From Ottowia sp. (GTDB lineage: Bacteria > Pseudomonadota > Gammaproteobacteria > Burkholderiales > Burkholderiaceae_C), in the NCBI RefSeq assembly GCF_016703145.1, contig NZ_JADJCO010000003.1, positions 496,001 to 560,000 on the forward strand: a stretch of 64,000 bases of DNA, read 5' to 3'. Under the pieces are notes generated by a model. It did no database searches, was not told the origin of the DNA, and saw only the letters and a list, made by a program, of their open reading frames with translations. Each line of letters begins with the position of its first letter. Position 1 is the first letter of the stretch. Shown here in pieces: positions 49,635-60,845 of this stretch. The translations under genes and the position numbers were made by a program.

Positions 49635-50678
49635 TCAGCCCGGGTCGCCGGCGCCCGCGCTCGCCGCGATTTCGCGCGCCAGCGTGCCGAAGCGCTGCCG
49701 GTACCTGGCAGGCGTCATGCCGACCTTGCGCTTGAACAGGCGCGTGAAGAAGCTGTTGTCGCTGTAGCCCACGTCGAAGGCGATGGCCTCGACGGCGGTG
49801 TCGCCTGATTCCAGAAGGTGCTTGGCCTCTTCCAGGCGAACGTGGTGGATGTACTCCAGGGGTGCCATGCCGGTGGCCGCCGCGAAACGCCGCTTGAAGG
49901 TTCTTTCGGTCATCCCCGAGGTGCGCGCCATCTCGGCCACGGGGGCGTCGGTGCAGGCGTAGTTCTGCGAGGCCCAGCGCTGCGCCCGCTCGATCGCGGG
50001 ATCCGCCGCGTGCCCTCCGTGCGTGAGCGACGCGTAGGCCAGCGGACTCGCCGCCTGGAGGTCCATGAGGTTGATCCGCGCCACCCGCATGGCCTCCTCG
50101 GGCCCGGCGTGGCGTGCCACGAGGGCCAGCGCCAGCATGTGCCACGAGACACCGCTGCCCGCCATCAGGATGCGGTTCGCGGGGCCCGTGGCCACCAGCC
50201 CCCGGTCCGCATGCCAGCGCGTCCTGGGATGCAGGCGCTGGAGGTGGTCGCAGTAGGCCCAGTGAGACGTGGCTTCCCGGCCGTCGAGCAAGCCCGTGCG
50301 GGCGAGCAGAATCGCCCCGGAGCAGGCCGATGCCAGCATGGCCCCGGATCGATGGCATTCGAGGAGCCACTCGATCGACGCCTCGAAGCCTTCCCCGGCT
50401 TCGTCCGGCGCCACCATCAGATCGGCCACGATCACCACCGCGGGGTTCCCGCAATCCCCAAAGCCGCGGTGCGGCGTGATCCGCACCCCGTTGGTCGCGT
50501 CGAGGGGTTGCCCGTCGGGGCTGACGATCAATGGTCGGAAGGGTGACGCCTGAGGGGCTTCGCCATGGACGAGGCTCCAGTCGCGGCGCACACTGGCCAG
50601 GATGTCGTAAATCCCGAAGAGCGTGGCCGCCGTGGACTGGGGCAGCGCCAGCAGGGCGACCTCGATGGGCGGCGACAT
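49635..50678 (-). CDS. GlxA-family (DJ-1/PfpI plus AraC) transcriptional regulator
   Basis: 347 residues. The N-terminal DJ-1/PfpI domain (about 5-190) has ACSGAILLARTGLLDGREAT with the nucleophile-elbow Cys. The C-terminal AraC double helix-turn-helix (about 225-330) is VAEMARTSGMTERTFKRRFA and AIAFDVGYSDNSFFTRLFKR. Members sense metabolites and activate neighbouring genes. It is divergent from the TPR protein gene with a 92-base gap, so that gene is its likely target. Confidence 0.88.
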   Translation of the reverse strand: MSPPIEVALLALPQSTAATLFGIYDILASVRRDWSLVHGEAPQASPFRPLIVSPDGQPLDATNGVRITPHRGFGDCGNPAVVIVADLMVAPDEAGEGFEASIEWLLECHRSGAMLASACSGAILLARTGLLDGREATSHWAYCDHLQRLHPRTRWHADRGLVATGPANRILMAGSGVSWHMLALALVARHAGPEEAMRVARINLMDLQAASPLAYASLTHGGHAADPAIERAQRWASQNYACTDAPVAEMARTSGMTERTFKRRFAAATGMAPLEYIHHVRLEEAKHLLESGDTAVEAIAFDVGYSDNSFFTRLFKRKVGMTPARYRQRFGTLAREIAASAGAGDPG

Positions 50679-50770
50679 GGCAGAAATGTCCGTTTCCTTG
50701 CAGTTCAGACCTCAGTGTAGGACGCGCGCCGCCAGGATGATCGGGCATTCCAACCTCCAAGGAGATCATC

Positions 50771-52105
50771 ATGGGCTATTTCATCAACGAGGCGGGCGCC
50801 CCCCGCCACACGCTCAAGGATCCGCGCGGCCTGGCCACGGGGAGCCCGACGCGCGATGCCATCGATCAGGTCGAATCGGCGCTGGAATCCATGCTGTCGT
50901 ACTTCGGCGATCCCGTCGCGATGCTGGAGCGGGCGAGCGCGCTGGCGCCTTCATGGGCCTACCCCCGCGTCCTGCTGGCGTCGCTGTACATGACCTTCGC
51001 GGAACGCGGCATGGCGCGGCTGGCGGCCGATGCCCTGGCCGGCGCGCAGGACTTGCTGGGCAGCGCCCCGCCGCGCGAGCGCGCCCACGCGGCGGCGGCG
51101 CAAGCCGCCGTCGAGGGGGACTGGGCGTCCGCCTGCCGGCTCTGGGAGGGCATCCTCGTCGAACACCCGACCGATGCCGCGGCCCTGCTGTTCGCGCACC
51201 TCTTCGACTTCTACCAGGGCGACGCCCTCAACCTCAAGCGGCGGCCGCAGCGCGTGCTGCCGGCGTGGCGGCCCGGCATGCCGCTGCACGGCTACGTGCT
51301 GGGCATGCATGCGTTCGGGCTCGAGGAGTCCGGCCACTATGCCGAGGCCGAGGACGCGGGTCGCCGGGCGCTGGACATCCATCGCCGCGACCCGTGGGCC
51401 GTGCATGCGGTGGCCCACGTGCTGGAGATGCAGGGCCGCCACGGCGAAGGTGCCCGTTGGCTGGCCGGGCGCCACGCCGATTGGGCGATCGACAACGGGT
51501 TTGCCTTCCACAACTGGTTTCACGCGGCGCTCTTCCAGTTGGAAGACATGGACACCAGGGGAGCGCTCCAGACGTTCGACGCCCACCTCGCCACGGCCAC
51601 CGACACCGCGCTGCAACGCGTCGATGGAACGGCCGTCCTCTGGCGGCTCAAGCTGCTCGGCGTGGATGTCGGCGACCGATTCCGGCAGCTTCACGCGGCC
51701 TGGGAGGCGGTGGAGGACGCGGACGGGTTCTACGCCTTCAACGACGTGCACGCGGTGCTGGCCGCACTGGGCGCCAGCGCGCCGCTCCCGCATTCCCGCG
51801 CGGCGGCACCGGCGGCCGTCACCCAGCGGTCCATGGCCGAAAGAGTGGGCCTGCCCCTGCGGCACGCGCTGGGCCACTATGGCGCCGCGCGGTATGCGGA
51901 GGCGGCGCGCGAACTGCTGCACGTGCGGGATCACGCGCACGAATTCGGCGGCAGCCACGCCCAGCGCGATCTGCTGACCTGGACGCTCGTCGATGCGGCC
52001 CTGCGGGGCGACGAGCGGGCACTGGCCCGGCACATACTGAACGAGCGGGTTCCGGCCAAGCGCGACACGCCGCTGACGGCGTACTGGCAGGAGCGTCTTC
52101 AATAG
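50771..52105 (+). CDS. TTC38-like tetratricopeptide repeat protein
   Basis: 444 residues, cytoplasmic, with AAGGAGATCATC before the ATG. Helical repeats throughout, including HGYVLGMHAFGLEESGHYAE and WAVHAVAHVLEMQGRHGEGA, then NWFHAALFQLEDMDTRGALQ and PLRHALGHYGAARYAEAARE. The conserved HAVAHVLEMQGR and HNWFH patterns match the bacterial homologues of TTC38. Biochemical role unknown. It is probably under control of the divergent GlxA-type regulator. Confidence 0.8.
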   Translation: MGYFINEAGAPRHTLKDPRGLATGSPTRDAIDQVESALESMLSYFGDPVAMLERASALAPSWAYPRVLLASLYMTFAERGMARLAADALAGAQDLLGSAPPRERAHAAAAQAAVEGDWASACRLWEGILVEHPTDAAALLFAHLFDFYQGDALNLKRRPQRVLPAWRPGMPLHGYVLGMHAFGLEESGHYAEAEDAGRRALDIHRRDPWAVHAVAHVLEMQGRHGEGARWLAGRHADWAIDNGFAFHNWFHAALFQLEDMDTRGALQTFDAHLATATDTALQRVDGTAVLWRLKLLGVDVGDRFRQLHAAWEAVEDADGFYAFNDVHAVLAALGASAPLPHSRAAAPAAVTQRSMAERVGLPLRHALGHYGAARYAEAARELLHVRDHAHEFGGSHAQRDLLTWTLVDAALRGDERALARHILNERVPAKRDTPLTAYWQERLQ

Positions 52106-52155
52106 GGGTCGCCCGTCCCGACGCGCCCGTGGCGGGTCTTCGGGATGCGGGTGGG

Positions 52156-52608
52156 CTATCGACGGCCATGCGCGCCGGCCACATGGTGGCGCCGTGACGG
52201 CGCGGGGGCGGGCGCGGCAGGGGCGCCGAGCCCCGCCAGGATGCCGCAGTGCGCCGTGTCACTGGCCTGGCGGCATTGCGCGCGCAGGGCCTTCAGTTGC
52301 TTTTCCAGCGCGCGCAGCTCGCGGATGCGGGTGGCGATGTGGCCGATGTGCGCGTCCAGCAGGGCGTTCACCGCGCCGCAGTCGGCGCCGGGCTCGCCTT
52401 GCCAGCGCAGCAGGGTGCGGATCTCGTCGAGCGACATGTCCAGCCCGCGCGCCTGCCGGATGAAGGCCAGCCGCTCGGCGTGTTCGGCGCCGTAGACGCG
52501 GTAGTTGTTGCCGCCGCGCGCGGGAGCGGGCAACAGGCCCTCGCGCTCGTAGTAGCGGATGGTGTCGGCCGGGGTGCCGGTGGCCTGGGCCAGGTCGCTG
52601 ATCCTCAT
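52156..52608 (-). CDS. cadR: CadR/PbrR-type metal-responsive MerR regulator
   Basis: 150 residues. The winged helix MRISDLAQATGTPADTIRYY is followed by the dimerisation helix. C77 (GADCGAVNALLDAHI), C112 and C121 (CRQASDTAHCGILAGL) give the three-Cys, C-X8-C pattern of CadR/PbrR, which bind Cd(II), Pb(II) or Zn(II). It is divergent from cadA and should act on the TTGACC-N19-TCCAAT promoter between them. Confidence 0.92.
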   Translation of the reverse strand: MRISDLAQATGTPADTIRYYEREGLLPAPARGGNNYRVYGAEHAERLAFIRQARGLDMSLDEIRTLLRWQGEPGADCGAVNALLDAHIGHIATRIRELRALEKQLKALRAQCRQASDTAHCGILAGLGAPAAPAPAPSRRHHVAGAHGRR

Positions 52609-52625
52609 GCCGTGATGGTAGCCCC

Positions 52626-52656
52626 TTGACCTTGGAGTGACTCCAGGGTTTCCAAT
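52626..52656 (+). promoter_or_regulatory. CadR-controlled promoter of cadA
   Basis: -35 TTGACC (52626-52631), a 19-bp spacer containing the dyad CTTGGAGTGACTCCAGG, and -10 TCCAAT (52651-52656). The over-long spacer with a dyad is the MerR-family design. Only six bases separate the -10 from the cadA ATG, so the predicted start point is the initiation codon itself. Confidence 0.85.
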
Positions 52657-52662
52657 GGCCCC

Positions 52663-54861
<2,199 letters not shown>

Positions 54862-54871
54862 CGCGGGCTGC

Positions 54872-54940
54872 AAATGCTACTAAATATATAGCTGTCGGCG
54901 CAATACGGGTAGTGGCTGGAGGCCAATTTGGCTTGAAAAC
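54872..54940 (-). repeat. family A repeat between cadA and amgK
   Basis: Minus strand: CAAATTGGCCTCCAGCCACT, ACCCGTATTGCGCCGACAGC, TATATATTTAGTAGCATTTG. It lies at the meeting point of two convergent genes. Confidence 0.85.
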
Positions 54941-54944
54941 GCGC

Positions 54945-56060
54945 CTACAACCGCCCGAAGGCCCAGCCGCTGCTGGCTGCGCTGCCCTCGACCTCGTCCA
55001 CCAGCCGCAGCAGCGGCGCCAGTTCGCGGTAGCGGCTGGCGGTGTGGCGGATGTAGGCGATGAACCGCGGCGTGTCCTGCAGGTAGCGCGGCTTGCCGTC
55101 GCGCAGCGTCAGGCGGGCGAAGATGCCGGCCACCTTCAGGTGCCGCTGCAGGCCCATCCACTCCACCGCGCGCCAGAAGCTGCCGAAGTCCTGATGCCAG
55201 TCCTCGTGGTCCATCAGGCCCAGCTTGCGCGCGCGCTCCCAGTAGCGCACGGTGATGTCCAGCACGAACTCCTCATCCCAACTCAGGAAGGCGTCGCGCA
55301 TCAGGCTGGCGATGTCGTAGGTCACCGGGCCGTGGACGGCGTCCTGGAAGTCCAGCACGCCCAGCGGCCCATCCGCCGGGCCCACCATCAGATTGCGCGG
55401 CATGAAGTCGCGGTGCACGTAGACCATGGGCGCGGCCAGGTTGCGCGCCACGATCAGGCCGAAGGTCTTGTCCAGCGTCTCGTGCGGCGCGCCCTCGATG
55501 GCCACGCCGCAGTGCCGCGCCAGGTACCAGTCGGGAAAGAGCTGCAGCTCGCGCCGCAGCAGCGCTTCGTCGTAGGGCGGCAGCACGCCCGGGCGCGAGG
55601 CCTGCTGCCAGGCCAGCAGCGCGTCCACCGCCTGCAGGTAGCGCGGCCGGCTGGCCTCGGGCCGCTCGGGGTCGATCAGCGCCATCATGGTGCTGGCACC
55701 CAGGTCGGTCAGCAGCATGAAACCCTGGGGCCGGTCCCAGTCCAGCACCCGCGGCACGTTCAGCCCGGCGCCCCGCATCAGGCCGGCGACGTGGACGAAG
55801 GGCGCGCAGTCCTCGTGCGCCGGCGGCGCGTCCATGACGATGCGGGTGCCGCCGTCCACGGCGTCGATGCGGAAGTAGCGCCGGAAGCTGGCGTCGGCCG
55901 ACGCCACGCGCAGGCTGGCGGGCCGCAGCCCGTGCGCGTCGGCGACGCGGCCCAGCCAGGCCGTGAAGGCGTGCTCGCGCGCGGAATCGGTCCAGGCGGG
56001 GGGATCGGCGGCCGCGGCGGTGGGGGACGGCGGCGCCGCGGTGGGGGAGGTGTCGCTCAT
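54945..56060 (-). CDS. amgK: N-acetylmuramate/N-acetylglucosamine kinase AmgK-like phosphotransferase
   Basis: 371 residues. Aminoglycoside-phosphotransferase fold: nucleotide-binding SASFRRYFRI-like strand (SADASFRRYFRIDAVDGG), catalytic VYVHRDFMPRNLM and metal-binding VLDFQDAVHGPVTYDIASLM. Divergence from lptD-surA-ksgA is the setting of amgK in pseudomonads, where AmgK and MurU recycle cell-wall sugars to UDP-MurNAc. Here no murU follows: the next gene is cadA on the other strand. The kinase role is therefore inferred from family and location. Confidence 0.82.
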   Translation of the reverse strand: MSDTSPTAAPPSPTAAAADPPAWTDSAREHAFTAWLGRVADAHGLRPASLRVASADASFRRYFRIDAVDGGTRIVMDAPPAHEDCAPFVHVAGLMRGAGLNVPRVLDWDRPQGFMLLTDLGASTMMALIDPERPEASRPRYLQAVDALLAWQQASRPGVLPPYDEALLRRELQLFPDWYLARHCGVAIEGAPHETLDKTFGLIVARNLAAPMVYVHRDFMPRNLMVGPADGPLGVLDFQDAVHGPVTYDIASLMRDAFLSWDEEFVLDITVRYWERARKLGLMDHEDWHQDFGSFWRAVEWMGLQRHLKVAGIFARLTLRDGKPRYLQDTPRFIAYIRHTASRYRELAPLLRLVDEVEGSAASSGWAFGRL

Positions 56061-56111
56061 GGATAATCGATTCTAGAGCGCGCCCCGGCGTCGCCACCCG
56101 ACCCATTCGCT

Positions 56112-58529
56112 GTGCAGGCCCCCTCTTCCTCATCCCCCATCCCTCGCGTGCGCCCCCCCCGGCGGCGGCCGGCGCTGCGCCCGGTCGCCCTGGGCGTGCT
56201 GGCGCTCATGGCTGGCGCCGCGCTGGCGCAGACCGGCGCGGCGCCGCCGCACGAGCCCTTGCAGCTGCGCGCCACGCCCCGGTTGGCGGAGGCGGTGCCG
56301 AAGACCGCCGCGCCGCCGTCCATCGTCCATGGCGACCGCATCACCGGCCGCGCCGAGCTGGAGACGGTGATCGAGGGCCACGCCGAGCTGCGCCGCCCCG
56401 GCCTGACGGTGCAGGGCGACCGGCTGACCTTCGACCAGGGCACCGACGTCGCCCGGGTCGAGGGCGGCGTGCGGGTCAACGCCGAGGGCGACCGCTACAC
56501 CGCCACCGAGGGGCAGATCCAGGTGGACTCGTTCGAGGGCTTCTTCCTGCAGCCCACCTATCGCTTCCTGGCCACCGGCGCGCACGGCCAGGCCGAGCGC
56601 ATCGACCTGCTCGACCGCGACCGCGCCACCGTGCGCCACGGCGACTACACCACCTGCGAGCGGCCGGGGCCGGACTGGGTGCCCGACTGGATCCTGCGCG
56701 CCGACAAGCTGGAACTCGACCGCGAGGACGACACCGGCCGCGCCGAGGGCGCGGTGCTGGAGTTCAAGGGCGTGCCCATCCTGCCGGTGCCGTCGATGAG
56801 CTTCGGGCTGAGCGAGCGGCGCAAGTCCGGCTGGCTGCCGCCCACCCTCGGGCTGGACAACAAGAGCGGGCTGGAGCTGTCCGCGCCCTACTACTGGAAC
56901 ATCGCGCCCAACCGCGACGCGACCATCATGCCCACGCTCATGTCGCGCCGCGGGGTCGACGTGGCGGGCGAGTTCCGCTACCTGGAGGACAACTACCAGG
57001 GGCGCGTCAACGCCAACGTCATGCTCGACGACCGGCTGCGCCGCCGCAACCGCTGGGGCATGTTCGCGCGCCACAACGGTTCCCACGACACGGGGGTGGA
57101 AAGCATCGGCGCGGTGGGCCTGGCGCTCAACCTCAACCGCGTGAGCGACAACGACTACTGGCGCGACTTCAACCGGCGCGGGATGTCGCTCACGCGCGGG
57201 CAGGCGCTCACCACGCGCCTGCTGGCCAACGACGGCGCGCTGAGCTGGTCGCGCGGGAATTTTTCCGCCAGCGTGCGCGCGCTCAAGTGGCAGACGCTGC
57301 AGGACGTCGCCGCGCCCATCGTCCCGCCCTACGACCGCCTGCCGCAGGTGGCCGGGCGCTGGGCGCGCATCAACGACCGCGGCTTCGACTACTCGGTCGA
57401 TGCCGACTTCACGCGCTTTCGCGCCGACAGCTTCTGGACCGGGCAGCCCAACGCCGAGCGCAGCTTCGTGCACGCGCAGGTGGCGCGGCCCTGGCTGCGG
57501 CCCTGGGGCTTTCTCACGCCCAAGCTGCAACTGCACGCCAGCGGCTACCAGTTCGACCGCCCGCTGGCCGACGGCGCCACCTCGGCCGGCCGCGTGCTGC
57601 CCACCTTCAGCCTCGACAGCGGCCTGGTGTTCGAGCGCGAGGCCAGCTACTTCGGCCGCGCCTTCACGCAGACGTTGGAGCCGCGGCTGATGTACGTGTA
57701 CACGCCCTACCGTGACCAGAGCCGGCTGCCCAACTACGACTCGGGCGCCTACGACTTCAACTTCGCCACCATCTGGTCGGAAAACGCCTTCGCCGGCCAC
57801 GACCGCATCGTGGACAACAACTTGGTCACCGCCGGCCTCACCAGCCGTTTGCTCGACCCCGACACCGGCGCCGAGGCCCTGCGGCTGTCGATGGCGCAGC
57901 GCTACCGCTTCTCGGCGCAGCAGGTCACCCTGCCGGGCGGCGCGCCCACCAGCCGCGGCCTGTCGGACGTGATGCTGGGCGCCTCCATCAACTGGGACCC
58001 GCGCTGGGCCTTCGACACCGTGGTGCAGTACAACCCCGACACCCGGCGCTCCACCCGCACCACCATCCACGCGCGCTATTCGCCGGGGCCCTTCCGCACC
58101 GTGAGCGCCGCCTATCGCCACCAGCGCGACCTGAAGAGCGAGCACCTGGACATCGGCTGGCAGTGGCCCCTGGGCGATCTCGCCGGCCGCCGCGGCGAGT
58201 TGGGCACCACGCGCTCGGGCGGCGGCGGCAGTTGCAACGGGCGCTGGTACGGCGTCGGCCGCCTGAACTACAGCCTGCGCGACAGCAAGCTGGTCGACGC
58301 CATCGTGGGCCTGGAATACGATGCCGGCTGCTGGATCGGGCGGGTCGTGTTCGAGAAGCTGCAAAGCGGTCTCACCTCGTCCACCAAGCGCGTCATGTTC
58401 CAGCTGGAATTCATCGGCCTGTCGCGCATCGGCACCAACCCGCTGCGCACGCTGCGCAACAACATCCCGCGCTACCAGATGCTGCGGGAGGAAGTCACCC
58501 CACCGAGCCGGTTCACCGACTATGAGTAA
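56112..58529 (+). CDS. lptD: LPS-assembly outer-membrane protein LptD
   Basis: 805 residues from a GTG. Signal peptide about 1-39 (LGVLALMAGAALAQ). OstA-like jellyroll about 75-220 (IVHGDRITGRAELETVIEGH). The beta-barrel follows with SMSFGLSERRKSGWLPPTLG and WSENAFAGHDRIVDNNLVTA, and the C-terminal NNIPRYQMLREEVTP end. Cys residues in DYTTCERP, GGGSCNGRWYGVGRL and DAGCWIGRVVFEK are in the regions that form the interdomain disulfides. It inserts LPS into the outer leaflet. It overlaps surA by 8 bases. Confidence 0.95.
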   Translation: MQAPSSSSPIPRVRPPRRRPALRPVALGVLALMAGAALAQTGAAPPHEPLQLRATPRLAEAVPKTAAPPSIVHGDRITGRAELETVIEGHAELRRPGLTVQGDRLTFDQGTDVARVEGGVRVNAEGDRYTATEGQIQVDSFEGFFLQPTYRFLATGAHGQAERIDLLDRDRATVRHGDYTTCERPGPDWVPDWILRADKLELDREDDTGRAEGAVLEFKGVPILPVPSMSFGLSERRKSGWLPPTLGLDNKSGLELSAPYYWNIAPNRDATIMPTLMSRRGVDVAGEFRYLEDNYQGRVNANVMLDDRLRRRNRWGMFARHNGSHDTGVESIGAVGLALNLNRVSDNDYWRDFNRRGMSLTRGQALTTRLLANDGALSWSRGNFSASVRALKWQTLQDVAAPIVPPYDRLPQVAGRWARINDRGFDYSVDADFTRFRADSFWTGQPNAERSFVHAQVARPWLRPWGFLTPKLQLHASGYQFDRPLADGATSAGRVLPTFSLDSGLVFEREASYFGRAFTQTLEPRLMYVYTPYRDQSRLPNYDSGAYDFNFATIWSENAFAGHDRIVDNNLVTAGLTSRLLDPDTGAEALRLSMAQRYRFSAQQVTLPGGAPTSRGLSDVMLGASINWDPRWAFDTVVQYNPDTRRSTRTTIHARYSPGPFRTVSAAYRHQRDLKSEHLDIGWQWPLGDLAGRRGELGTTRSGGGGSCNGRWYGVGRLNYSLRDSKLVDAIVGLEYDAGCWIGRVVFEKLQSGLTSSTKRVMFQLEFIGLSRIGTNPLRTLRNNIPRYQMLREEVTPPSRFTDYE

Positions 58530-60027
58530 GACCCCGCACCGCCCCCGCGCCGCCTGGGCCCTGCTGCCCCTGCTGTGCGCCCTGGCTTGGCCGGCCCACG
58601 GCCAGGGCACGGCGCCGGCCGGCGCCGCCCAGCGCGCGCCCGCCAAGACCCAGCCGTCCAAATCGACCAAGCCGGCGGCGCGCAAGAAGGCGCCGGCCTC
58701 GAAAACCCCGCCCAAGACCCCCGTGCCCGCGGCGGCGGCGGCGGCGGCCGCGCCGGCGCCTGCACCCGCCGCGCCGCCGCCCGCGGCCAGCGCCGCGCCG
58801 CGCGAGGCCGACTACATCGTCGCCGTGGTCAACACCGAGCCGGTCACCCGCAACGAGGTGCGCGCCCGCACGGCGCGCGCCCAGCGCCAGCTGGCCGAGC
58901 GCGGCATGGCGCCGCCGCCCGCCGCCGAGCTGGGCAAGGAGATGCTGGAGCGCCTGATCGCCGAGCGCGCCCAGCTGCAGTACGCGCGCGAGATCGGGCT
59001 GAAGGTCGATGACGCCGCCCTGGCGCAGGCCGAGCTGGCCATCGCGCGCCAGAACCAGTTGCCCACGGTCGAGGCCCTGCACCGCCGCATCGAGCAAGAG
59101 GGCCTCATCGTCAACGACTTCCGCGACGACGTGCGCAACCAGGTGCTGCTGGCGCGCCTGCGCGAGCGCGAGATCGAGCCCAAGCTGCGCGTGACCGACG
59201 CCGAGGTCGAGGCCTTCATCCGCGAGCAGACCGGCGCCCGCGCCGGCGTGCCCGAGATCAACCTGGCGATGATCCTGGTGGCCGTGCCCGAGGGCAGCGG
59301 CGCCGCGGAGGTCGCCCGCCTGCAGGCGCGGGCCGAGGACGTGGCACGGCGCGCGCGCGGCGGCGAGGACTTCACCAAGCTGGCCGCCGAGACGTCCGAC
59401 GCCAACAACCGCGGCCGCGACGGCGGCGTGCTGGGCCTGCGGCCGGCCGACCGCTACCCCGACCTGTTCGTGCAGGGCACGCGAGGCCTGCGCGTGGGCG
59501 AGGTGGCGGGGCCGGTCAAGTCCGACGCGGGCTTCCACGTCCTCAAGCTGCTGGAGCGCAAGGTCAGCAACGACCTGCCCGAGGTCAAGATCCCGCAGAC
59601 CCGCGTCAGCCACATCCTGCTCAAGACCGGCCCGTCGCAAAGCCCGCAGGTGGCGCGCGAGCGGCTGGCCGACTTCAAGCGCCGCATCCAGTCCGGCCAG
59701 GCCAGCTTCGAGGCGCTGGCGCGCGAACACTCGCAGGACGGCAGCGCCGCCGACGGCGGCGAGCTGGGCTGGGCCGGCCCCGGCCAGTTCGTGCCCGAGT
59801 TCGAGCAGGCCATGAACAACCTGGACGCCGGCCAGGTCAGCGACCCCGTGGTCACGCGCTTCGGCATGCACCTGATCCGCGTCGAGGGCCGGCGCGAGGA
59901 AGTGCTGACCGGCGCCGAGCAGCGCCAGTTGGCGCGCAACATGCTGCGCGAGCGCAAGGCGCAGGAAGCCTTCGAGACCTGGGCGCGCGAGGTGCGTGGG
60001 CGCGCCTATGTCGAATACCGCAACTGA
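58522..60027 (+). CDS. surA: periplasmic chaperone/peptidyl-prolyl isomerase SurA
   Basis: 501 residues from the ATG inside the end of lptD. The signal peptide is about 1-28. A long Lys/Pro/Ala spacer (about 30-95, AARKKAPASKTPP and poly-Ala) is unusual for SurA. The N-terminal chaperone domain follows (IVAVVNTEPVTRNEVRARTA), then two PpiC domains (about 235-340 and 355-460, SHILLKTGPSQSPQVARERL and GELGWAGPGQFVPEFEQAMN). It escorts outer-membrane proteins including LptD. ksgA starts 15 bases downstream with no pdxA in between. Confidence 0.93.
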   Translation: MSKTPHRPRAAWALLPLLCALAWPAHGQGTAPAGAAQRAPAKTQPSKSTKPAARKKAPASKTPPKTPVPAAAAAAAAPAPAPAAPPPAASAAPREADYIVAVVNTEPVTRNEVRARTARAQRQLAERGMAPPPAAELGKEMLERLIAERAQLQYAREIGLKVDDAALAQAELAIARQNQLPTVEALHRRIEQEGLIVNDFRDDVRNQVLLARLREREIEPKLRVTDAEVEAFIREQTGARAGVPEINLAMILVAVPEGSGAAEVARLQARAEDVARRARGGEDFTKLAAETSDANNRGRDGGVLGLRPADRYPDLFVQGTRGLRVGEVAGPVKSDAGFHVLKLLERKVSNDLPEVKIPQTRVSHILLKTGPSQSPQVARERLADFKRRIQSGQASFEALAREHSQDGSAADGGELGWAGPGQFVPEFEQAMNNLDAGQVSDPVVTRFGMHLIRVEGRREEVLTGAEQRQLARNMLRERKAQEAFETWAREVRGRAYVEYRN

Positions 60028-60042
60028 AGCCCGCCGCAAGGC

Positions 60043-60825
60043 ATGAAGCACATTGCGCGCAAGCGGTTCGGCCAGCACTTCCTGACCGACCCGGCCGTCA
60101 TCGACGCCATCGTGCGCGCCATCGATCCGCGGCCCGGGCAGGCGATGGTCGAGATCGGCCCCGGCCTGGCGGCGCTGACGCAGCCGCTGGCCGAGCGCCT
60201 GGGGCGCCTCGCGGTGATCGAACTCGACCGCGACCTGGCCGCGCGGCTGCGCGCGCACCCGCAGCTCGACGTGATCGAATCCGATGTGCTGAAAGTGGAC
60301 TTTGCCCGCATCCCCATTGCGCCGACAGCTATCAAATTGAGAGTATGCGGCAACCTGCCGTACAACATCTCCACCCCCATCCTGTTCCACTTGCTGCCTT
60401 TTGCCGGCGGCATCGAGGACCAGCACTTCATGCTGCAGAAAGAGGTGATCGACCGCATGGTCGCGTCGCCCGCCACGGCCGACTATGGGCGCCTGTCGGT
60501 CATGCTGCAGTGGCGCTACGCGATGGAGGACGTGCTCTTCGTGCCGCCCGAATCGTTCGACCCGCCGCCCAGGGTGGACAGCGCGGTGGTGCGCATGGTG
60601 CCGCGCGCCGAGTTCGCGCCGCTCGGCGTGGACGCCTTCTCCGCACTGGTGCAGGTCGCCTTCAGCCAGCGCCGCAAGCTGCTGCGCCACACGCTGGGGC
60701 GGTGGCTGGCGGGGCGGGGCTTCGGCGGTGAGTTCGACGTGCAGCGGCGGGCCGAGGAAGTGCCTGTTTCGGAATATGTGGCACTGGCGCAGCTCGTAGG
60801 CTTCGTGGGAAGCAAGTCAATTTGA
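60043..60825 (+). CDS. ksgA: 16S rRNA dimethyladenosine transferase with a repeat insertion
   Basis: 260 residues. KRFGQHFLTDPAVIDAIV, the SAM motif VEIGPGLAALTQPLAERLG and the catalytic GNLPYNISTPILFHLL are all present. It dimethylates A1518 and A1519 of 16S rRNA. Directly before GNLPY, residues about 90-102 (RIPIAPTAIKLRV) are encoded by a family A repeat, 60304-60345. The family normally has only a short loop and strand there, so the repeat has replaced or extended the strand next to the active site without breaking the frame. Confidence 0.94.
   Translation: MKHIARKRFGQHFLTDPAVIDAIVRAIDPRPGQAMVEIGPGLAALTQPLAERLGRLAVIELDRDLAARLRAHPQLDVIESDVLKVDFARIPIAPTAIKLRVCGNLPYNISTPILFHLLPFAGGIEDQHFMLQKEVIDRMVASPATADYGRLSVMLQWRYAMEDVLFVPPESFDPPPRVDSAVVRMVPRAEFAPLGVDAFSALVQVAFSQRRKLLRHTLGRWLAGRGFGGEFDVQRRAEEVPVSEYVALAQLVGFVGSKSI
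60304..60345 (+). repeat. family A repeat inside ksgA
   Basis: GCCCGCATCCCCATTGCGCC, GACAGCTATCAAATTGAGAG, TA. The core GCGCCGACAGCTATCAAA is intact. In-frame and translated. Confidence 0.88.
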
Positions 60826-60845
60826 GTCGGACGCATCGATGATCA

